A stretch of DNA of 64,000 nucleotides, from contig NZ_PHHE01000001.1 in NCBI RefSeq assembly GCF_002813455.1, forward strand, positions 930,001 to 994,000, written 5' to 3'. This DNA is from Pseudomonas baetica. Lineage in GTDB: Bacteria; Pseudomonadota; Gammaproteobacteria; Pseudomonadales; Pseudomonadaceae. This document shows positions 59,394 to 64,000 of the stretch, in pieces; within the stretch, counting starts at the first letter, position 1, and every line of letters begins with the position of its first letter. The notes beneath the pieces are model-generated. The model was given only the letters and a program-made list of their open reading frames with translations, was not told where the DNA came from and made no database searches. A program made the position numbers and the translations under genes.

Positions 59394-61277
59394 ATGCGTG
59401 CGATAGAAAAGTTGCTTAAACCGAGTTGTTTGTCAGTCGCAGTGGGGCTTGCCAGTAGTGCGGCGCTTCCGGCATTTGCTTTTACGTTCAATGCCGGAGA
59501 GATAGAGGGGCAGTTCGACTCATCACTGAGCGTGGGGGCCAGTTGGGGGCTGGAAGATGCTGACCCCAAACTGATTGGTCGCAATAACGGTGGTAAAGGC
59601 TTTGCCCCGGGTTCAGATGATGGTCGCCTGAACTTCAACAAGGGTGAAACCTTTTCGAAGATCTTCAAAGGCCTCCACGAACTGGAGCTGAAGTATGGCG
59701 ACACCGGGGTATTTGTCCGCGGAAAATACTGGTACGACTTTGAATTGAAAGATGAAAACCGTGAGTTCAAAGACATCAGCGACCACAACCGCAAAGAGGG
59801 CGACAAGTCGTCCGGTGCCGAATTCCTCGATGCATTCGTTTATCACAATTACAAGGTGAACGATCAGGTGGGCAGTGTGCGGTTGGGCAAGCAAGTCGTC
59901 AGTTGGGGGGAGAGCACTTTTATCCAGGGCGGCATCAACTCGATCAACCCGGTGGACCTGTCGGCTTTCAACCGGCCTGGCGCGGAGATCAAAGAGGGCC
60001 TTATTCCGGTCAACATGCTGTATGTCTCGCAAAGCCTGACCGAAAACCTTTCGGCCGAGACCTTTTATCAGTTGGACTGGGAGCAAACGCTGCTTCCTAA
60101 CTGCGGCACTTATCTCTCGCCGGTGGACTTCGTCGCGGACGGCTGCGAGGGGCTGGCTGTCGGGCCCAACTTGTCGAACAACAACCTGGCTAAAGCAGCG
60201 TTACAACCCTTCGGCATCAATCTGGGGCAGGAGGGGATCATCCTGCCGAGAGCGCAGGACAAAGATGCGCGAAATAGCGGGCAGTGGGGGTTGGCGCTTC
60301 GACTGTACGTGCCTGAGATAGAGACCGAGTTCGGTGGGTATGTGATGAACTATCACAGTCGTCTGCCCTACGTGAACACCATTGGTGGCCCTCATGTGGT
60401 CGATCAGGGTTACTTGCCGCAGTTGTGCGCCAACATAGGGTTTCCCAATACGGCGGCTTGTTCGGGGGCGCTTGGCCCGGCCCTGAACACGTTGGGCCAG
60501 GCGTATCGCCTGGGCACCTCGAGTTATCAGGTGGTTTATCCGGAAGACATCCGTCTTTACGGACTTAGTTTCGCCACGACGCTACCGACGGGTACTGCGC
60601 TATCGGGGGAGATCAGTTATCGCCCTAATCTACCGTTGCAGATAAACGCACTCGATGAAGCCTCCGCTGTACTCAACAGCCCTGCATTGTCTCCACCATT
60701 GGCCAATGGCACTTATACCGCTGCCAACAATGCGGTGTTCGAAGGCTATGAGCGCAAACCGGTCACCCAGGCGCAGGTCACTGCACTGCATATGTTTGAC
60801 CAGGTAATGGGTGCCGAGCGCTTCACGGTAATGGGGGAAGTCGGGGTTGTGTACGTCAGCGGCCTGGATGGCAAGGGCGGCGTACGTTACGGCCGTAACC
60901 CGGTATTTGGCCAAGGCGAGTTGTACCCCGACAATAACGTTTGCAAAGCTGGCAACGGACTGACTGCTTACAACTGCAATGAAGACGGCTTCACCACGCG
61001 TACCTCGTGGGGCTACCGCTTGCGCGCAGTCTGGGAATATTCGGGGCTGATTCCTGCGGTCACTCTGAGGCCAAACCTGGCCTGGTCCCATGACGTTGAT
61101 GGCTACGCGCCTGAGCCTGGTTTCAATGAAGGCAGCAAGGCACTGAGTATCGGCCTGGATGCGGAATATCAAAACACCTATACGGCTAGTATTTCCGCCA
61201 CTGATTTTTATGGCGGCGATTACAACATGAGCCGCGACCGTGACTTCGTCTCGCTGAGCCTCGGCGTGAACTTTTAA
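59394..61277 (+). CDS. DUF1302 outer-membrane protein (second copy)
   Basis: The 627-residue protein has a signal peptide (cleavage near LPAFAFTF) and beta-barrel-like DUF1302 sequence (EFLDAFVYHNYKVNDQVGSVRLGKQVVSWGEST, spread over 140-172), ending in Phe (SLGVNF). It differs strongly from the first copy at 46452, so it is a separate paralogue and not a recent duplication. It is paired with DUF1329 at 61292. It probably lets a hydrophobic substrate cross the outer membrane. Confidence 0.88.
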   Translation: MRAIEKLLKPSCLSVAVGLASSAALPAFAFTFNAGEIEGQFDSSLSVGASWGLEDADPKLIGRNNGGKGFAPGSDDGRLNFNKGETFSKIFKGLHELELKYGDTGVFVRGKYWYDFELKDENREFKDISDHNRKEGDKSSGAEFLDAFVYHNYKVNDQVGSVRLGKQVVSWGESTFIQGGINSINPVDLSAFNRPGAEIKEGLIPVNMLYVSQSLTENLSAETFYQLDWEQTLLPNCGTYLSPVDFVADGCEGLAVGPNLSNNNLAKAALQPFGINLGQEGIILPRAQDKDARNSGQWGLALRLYVPEIETEFGGYVMNYHSRLPYVNTIGGPHVVDQGYLPQLCANIGFPNTAACSGALGPALNTLGQAYRLGTSSYQVVYPEDIRLYGLSFATTLPTGTALSGEISYRPNLPLQINALDEASAVLNSPALSPPLANGTYTAANNAVFEGYERKPVTQAQVTALHMFDQVMGAERFTVMGEVGVVYVSGLDGKGGVRYGRNPVFGQGELYPDNNVCKAGNGLTAYNCNEDGFTTRTSWGYRLRAVWEYSGLIPAVTLRPNLAWSHDVDGYAPEPGFNEGSKALSIGLDAEYQNTYTASISATDFYGGDYNMSRDRDFVSLSLGVNF

Positions 61278-61291
61278 GCTGGAGAACAATA

Positions 61292-62641
61292 ATGAAACGC
61301 TTAATGACTGGTGCTGCATTCGGGCTGTTGTTTCTGTCCGGTTTATCCTTTTCCGCGGTGTCGCCGGAACAGGCCGCGCAATTGGGTAAAACCCTTACGC
61401 CATTGGGCGCGGAGAAGGCAGGTAATAAGGACGGCACGATTCCCGCCTGGACCGGAGGCTTGGCAAGAAACACGGGTAAAGTGGTCGACGGTTATGTTGA
61501 AAATCCGTATGCAGCCGAGAAGCCACTGTTCGTCATTGACGCCAAAAATGTCGATAAATACAAAGACAAGCTGAGCCCTGGGCAGGTGGGTATGTTGAAA
61601 CGCTACCCGGATACTTATCGCCTGCCGGTGTACACCACTCATCGCAGTGCCGCGGTTCCGGACACCATTTATAAAACTGCCGCTGAAAACGCCTTGACCG
61701 CGAAGGTGGTTGATGTTGGCCTGGTTGACTTCAAAGTCGCTTATCCGTTTCCTATGCCGCAAACCGCTTTGGAAGTGATGTGGAATCACATCACCCGATA
61801 CCGTGGGCCGATTCAACGCTATAACAGCATTCAGGTCACACCGGAAAAAAACGGCGACTTCATACCGGTGAATTTTTACCGGGAGTTTGGCTATCGCGAT
61901 CAAGTTAAAGCGCTGCAAACGCCAGATACCGACAATGTTTTCTATTTTTTCAAATCGGTCGTGACAACCCCGGCGCGTCTCGCCGGGAATGTGCTGTTGG
62001 TTCATGAAACATTGAATCAGGTACAGAATCCGCGCTTGGCCTGGATGTACAGCGGTGGCCAGCGCAGAGTTCGTCGCGCACCACAGGTGGCTTATGACAG
62101 CCCTTATACGGGCGCAGAGGGGCAGCGTGTCAGTGATAATGGCGACATGTTCAACGGTGCCATGGATCGTTACGATTGGAAGCTGGTGGGCAAGCGGGAG
62201 ATGTATATCCCGTATAACGCCTATAGCCTGATGTCGCCGAAACTCAAGTACACCGATATCGTCAGGCCAGGCCATATCAATCCCGATTTGACCCGTTACG
62301 AACTTCACCGGGTATGGGAAGTTGAAGCTACGCTGCGACCGGGAGAACGCCATATTTACGCCAAGCGTTCCTATTTCATTGATGAGGACACTTGGCAAAT
62401 CGTGCTGGCTGACCATTACGACGGCCGCGGCACACTATGGCGCGTAGGCAAAGGCCATCTGACCGAATTGTATGACCAGCAGATTCCATGGTTGGCGGTT
62501 GAAACGCTCTACGACTTGTTAAATGGTCGGTATATCGCCTCCGGCATGAAAAACGAAGACCACAATCCAATGGTATTTGGTGGCGAAGCCGTTTCATCCG
62601 AATTCACGCCGTCGGCATTGAGAAGCACGGGTATCCGCTAG
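61292..62641 (+). CDS. DUF1329 protein (second copy)
   Basis: The 449-residue exported protein has a signal peptide (cleavage near FSAVSPEQ) and the same landmarks as the first copy: EQAAQLGKTLTPLGAEKAGN at the start, HRVWEVEATLRPGERHIYAKR in the second half and a C-terminus LRSTGIR (the first copy ends LAGTGIR). It follows DUF1302 by 14 bp with GGAG before the ATG. Confidence 0.88.
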   Translation: MKRLMTGAAFGLLFLSGLSFSAVSPEQAAQLGKTLTPLGAEKAGNKDGTIPAWTGGLARNTGKVVDGYVENPYAAEKPLFVIDAKNVDKYKDKLSPGQVGMLKRYPDTYRLPVYTTHRSAAVPDTIYKTAAENALTAKVVDVGLVDFKVAYPFPMPQTALEVMWNHITRYRGPIQRYNSIQVTPEKNGDFIPVNFYREFGYRDQVKALQTPDTDNVFYFFKSVVTTPARLAGNVLLVHETLNQVQNPRLAWMYSGGQRRVRRAPQVAYDSPYTGAEGQRVSDNGDMFNGAMDRYDWKLVGKREMYIPYNAYSLMSPKLKYTDIVRPGHINPDLTRYELHRVWEVEATLRPGERHIYAKRSYFIDEDTWQIVLADHYDGRGTLWRVGKGHLTELYDQQIPWLAVETLYDLLNGRYIASGMKNEDHNPMVFGGEAVSSEFTPSALRSTGIR

Positions 62642-62696
62642 GCGTAACGCTGCTGCAAATAGGGAAAAGTGAACATAACGTTTGGTGGAGATAGTG

Positions 62697-63512
62697 ATGA
62701 GTACGACTTCAACCGTTTTTACCGATGGCGCCGAACTGACCTATGACATCGAAGGCACAGGCCCGCTGCTACTGTTGGTGGCAGGCGGAAATGGCGAGAG
62801 CATGCGCTTCGCACCGCTATCGGCCCACCTGGCCAACCGCTACACCGTCATCAAATACGATCGCCGCGCGAATGGTCGCAGTGGCGGTGACAAAACCGCA
62901 GAAATGAGCATGGCGCAGGCCGGCCGCGACGCGGCCGCCATCATCGAGGCGGCAGGTCGGGGCAAGGCCTTTGTGTTTGGCAACAGCGCTGGCGCCAATA
63001 TCGCGTTGCAGCTCACTCAGGCTCACCCGCAACTGGTTCGTGGCGCGGTCATTCATGAACCGCCTGTCAGCGACTTCCTGCCTGAACCGGATGCCAGTAA
63101 GTGGCGTGCATTTTTTGATAACGTTTACGCCGTTTTCCTTGCAGAAGGCGCCGGCCCTGCCATGCGTCTGTTCGCGACGACGATGGTGGGGTTCGAGCGA
63201 AATGTGCTGGCGGCCCCGGGCGACCAGGCCGGTGGCGACCATGAGCGTTTCCTCGCCCATGAATTCCGCCATATCAACAGTTTTTTACCGGACCTGACGG
63301 CCCTGCGTAACGGCGCAGTGCCGTTGGCGATGGCCGTTGGGCGGGCCAGTACCGGGGCGTTCTACGCGCAGACTGCTCACGAATTGGCCAAGCAGTTACC
63401 CTGCCCGTGTGCGCAGGTGGTCGGCAATCACTTGGGGTATGCCTTCGAAGCAGAGCAATTTGCCAATGACCTGGACCTGATTCTCAAGGGCTTTCCCCGG
63501 GCCAGCGAATAA
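62697..63512 (+). CDS. Alpha/beta hydrolase
   Basis: The 271-residue hydrolase has LLLVAGGNGES for the oxyanion region, the elbow GNSAGA (Ser near 95), and a C-terminal His in VVGNHLGYAF. It lacks a signal peptide and so acts in the cytoplasm. The ATG at 62697 has GGAG upstream; five codons further up are open but unsupported. It may cleave an ester or a ring-fission product of the same pathway. Confidence 0.83.
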   Translation: MSTTSTVFTDGAELTYDIEGTGPLLLLVAGGNGESMRFAPLSAHLANRYTVIKYDRRANGRSGGDKTAEMSMAQAGRDAAAIIEAAGRGKAFVFGNSAGANIALQLTQAHPQLVRGAVIHEPPVSDFLPEPDASKWRAFFDNVYAVFLAEGAGPAMRLFATTMVGFERNVLAAPGDQAGGDHERFLAHEFRHINSFLPDLTALRNGAVPLAMAVGRASTGAFYAQTAHELAKQLPCPCAQVVGNHLGYAFEAEQFANDLDLILKGFPRASE

Positions 63513-63541
63513 ATGCGCAGCGCGCAGGAAGGAGTGGGCAT

Positions 63542-64000
63542 ATGAAGATTATTTGCATCGAAGAACATACCGTGGATGCTGACCTCGCCAATGCGACGCG
63601 TGAAGCGCAGGCCGCAGAAGCGGGATACATGGCGGACTGGGGCAGTCGGGTAGTCGACAAACATCCAGAGGGGGTGGTGAACCGCCCGTATCTGGTGCCT
63701 TACGCCGAGTCCCTCGAACTGGCTCGCGATGTGGGGGCCGGACGCATCGCAGAAATGGACAAGCATGGCATCGACATGCAGATCGTCTCATACAGTGGAT
63801 CAACGCAATTGGCTCCGGCCGAACAAGCTGTGGAGCTGGCGCAGGCGCTGAATGATCGCCTGGCTGAGGCGGCGCGTGCCAATCCCACGCGTTTTGGCGG
63901 GTTCGCAACGTTGCCCTGGCAACATCCGCAAGCGGCGGCCGACGAACTTGAGCGGGCCGTTAAAAGCCTTGGCATGAAAGGCACGCTGTTGACTGGCAGG
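63542..64000 (+). CDS. Amidohydrolase-2 / ACMSD-type enzyme, 5' part (cut by the window edge)
   Basis: The frame is open from the ATG at 63542 (AAGGAG upstream) to the edge, giving 153 residues: MKIICIEEHTVDAD, then HGIDMQIVSYSGSTQLAPAEQAVELA and FGGFATLPWQHPQAAADELE. This start pattern (IxxEEH in place of HxH) occurs in gamma-resorcylate-decarboxylase-like members of the family. No signal peptide is seen, unlike the homologue at 45145. The catalytic second half lies outside the window. Confidence 0.8.
   Translation, partial: MKIICIEEHTVDADLANATREAQAAEAGYMADWGSRVVDKHPEGVVNRPYLVPYAESLELARDVGAGRIAEMDKHGIDMQIVSYSGSTQLAPAEQAVELAQALNDRLAEAARANPTRFGGFATLPWQHPQAAADELERAVKSLGMKGTLLTGR

Noticed and set aside
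61343..62416. Long antisense frame (357 codons) opposite DUF1329
   Set aside because: It mirrors the codon bias of the sense gene, which has a clear family match. Similar antisense frames at 47685-48629 and 51546-52595 were dropped for the same reason.

Overview
The window looks like a Pseudomonas genome segment (about 60% G+C, Pseudomonas-type codon use and Shine-Dalgarno sites). From the left edge to about 44 kb it holds most of the core of an integrative and conjugative element (ICE) of the ICEclc / PFGI-1 / PAGI-2 class (type G mating apparatus, MOBH relaxase). From 44 kb to the right edge it holds an aromatic-compound catabolic and transport region, probably ICE cargo; neither attachment site nor the integrase is in view.

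ICE layout, nearly all on the minus strand. 0.3-2.0 kb: MOBH relaxase TraI. 2.6-4.0 kb: an ArdC-like antirestriction protein and a small gene behind a candidate oriT. 4.5-9.0 kb: DUF3742, TraG-N, a small membrane protein, and the PFL_4711 and PFL_4710 (TraU-like) proteins. 9.1-14.8 kb: a cargo hot spot with an XRE regulator, a small gene, a Shedu-type (DUF4263) defence gene split by an IS3-family element, and an IS66-family element. 14.7-22.2 kb: a tightly overlapping mating-pair operon (VirB4-like ATPase, lipoprotein, TraB-, TraK-, TraE- and TraL-like proteins, pilin-like proteins, RAQPRD protein). 22.3-24.8 kb: an A+T-richer orphan gene and an IS5-family element that truncates a conserved membrane-protein gene. 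24.7-30.5 kb: TraD coupling protein, PFL_4695, transglycosylase, PFL_4693, coiled-coil protein and PilL. 30.6-33.0 kb: a 248-residue protein, RadC, a small Cys-rich protein and DUF3577. 33.2-34.0 kb: a second copy of the candidate oriT and other folded non-coding DNA. 34.0-43.9 kb: topoisomerase III, Ssb, DUF3158, PFL_4669, STY4528, DUF2857 (InrR-like), ParB, a small Shi-like protein, ParA, AlpA and an orphan gene, in the order of the ICEclc alpA-parA-shi-parB-inrR-ssb control operon.

The catabolic region (44.1-64.0 kb) has a LysR regulator divergent from a Tat-signal ACMSD-type metal-dependent decarboxylase/hydrolase. Next come a DUF1302 outer-membrane protein, a DUF1329 protein, a YCF48-like protein and an MMPL/RND transporter, then a convergent lipoprotein amidohydrolase. 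A second transcription unit encodes a SnoaL/NTF2-like protein, an MhpB-like extradiol dioxygenase, an MhpC-like hydrolase, an HpcH/HpaI aldolase, a cupin-like protein, a second DUF1302/DUF1329 pair, another alpha/beta hydrolase and a second ACMSD-type enzyme cut by the window edge. Together they suggest uptake of a hydrophobic aromatic compound, decarboxylation and/or ester cleavage, and meta-ring fission.

The strongest non-gene signals are these: a 150-bp element present twice, beside each leading-region-like gene set, which fits the two origins of transfer known in ICEclc; a nested-hairpin 5' leader repeated before four accessory genes; a hairpin that sequesters the pilL Shine-Dalgarno; a large palindrome with a GATGGC tandem repeat; and a double-dyad operator before alpA. 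Three IS insertions can be resolved to the base. One breaks a defence gene in frame, one swaps the last residues of the VirB4-like ATPase, and one removes the C-terminus of a mating protein.
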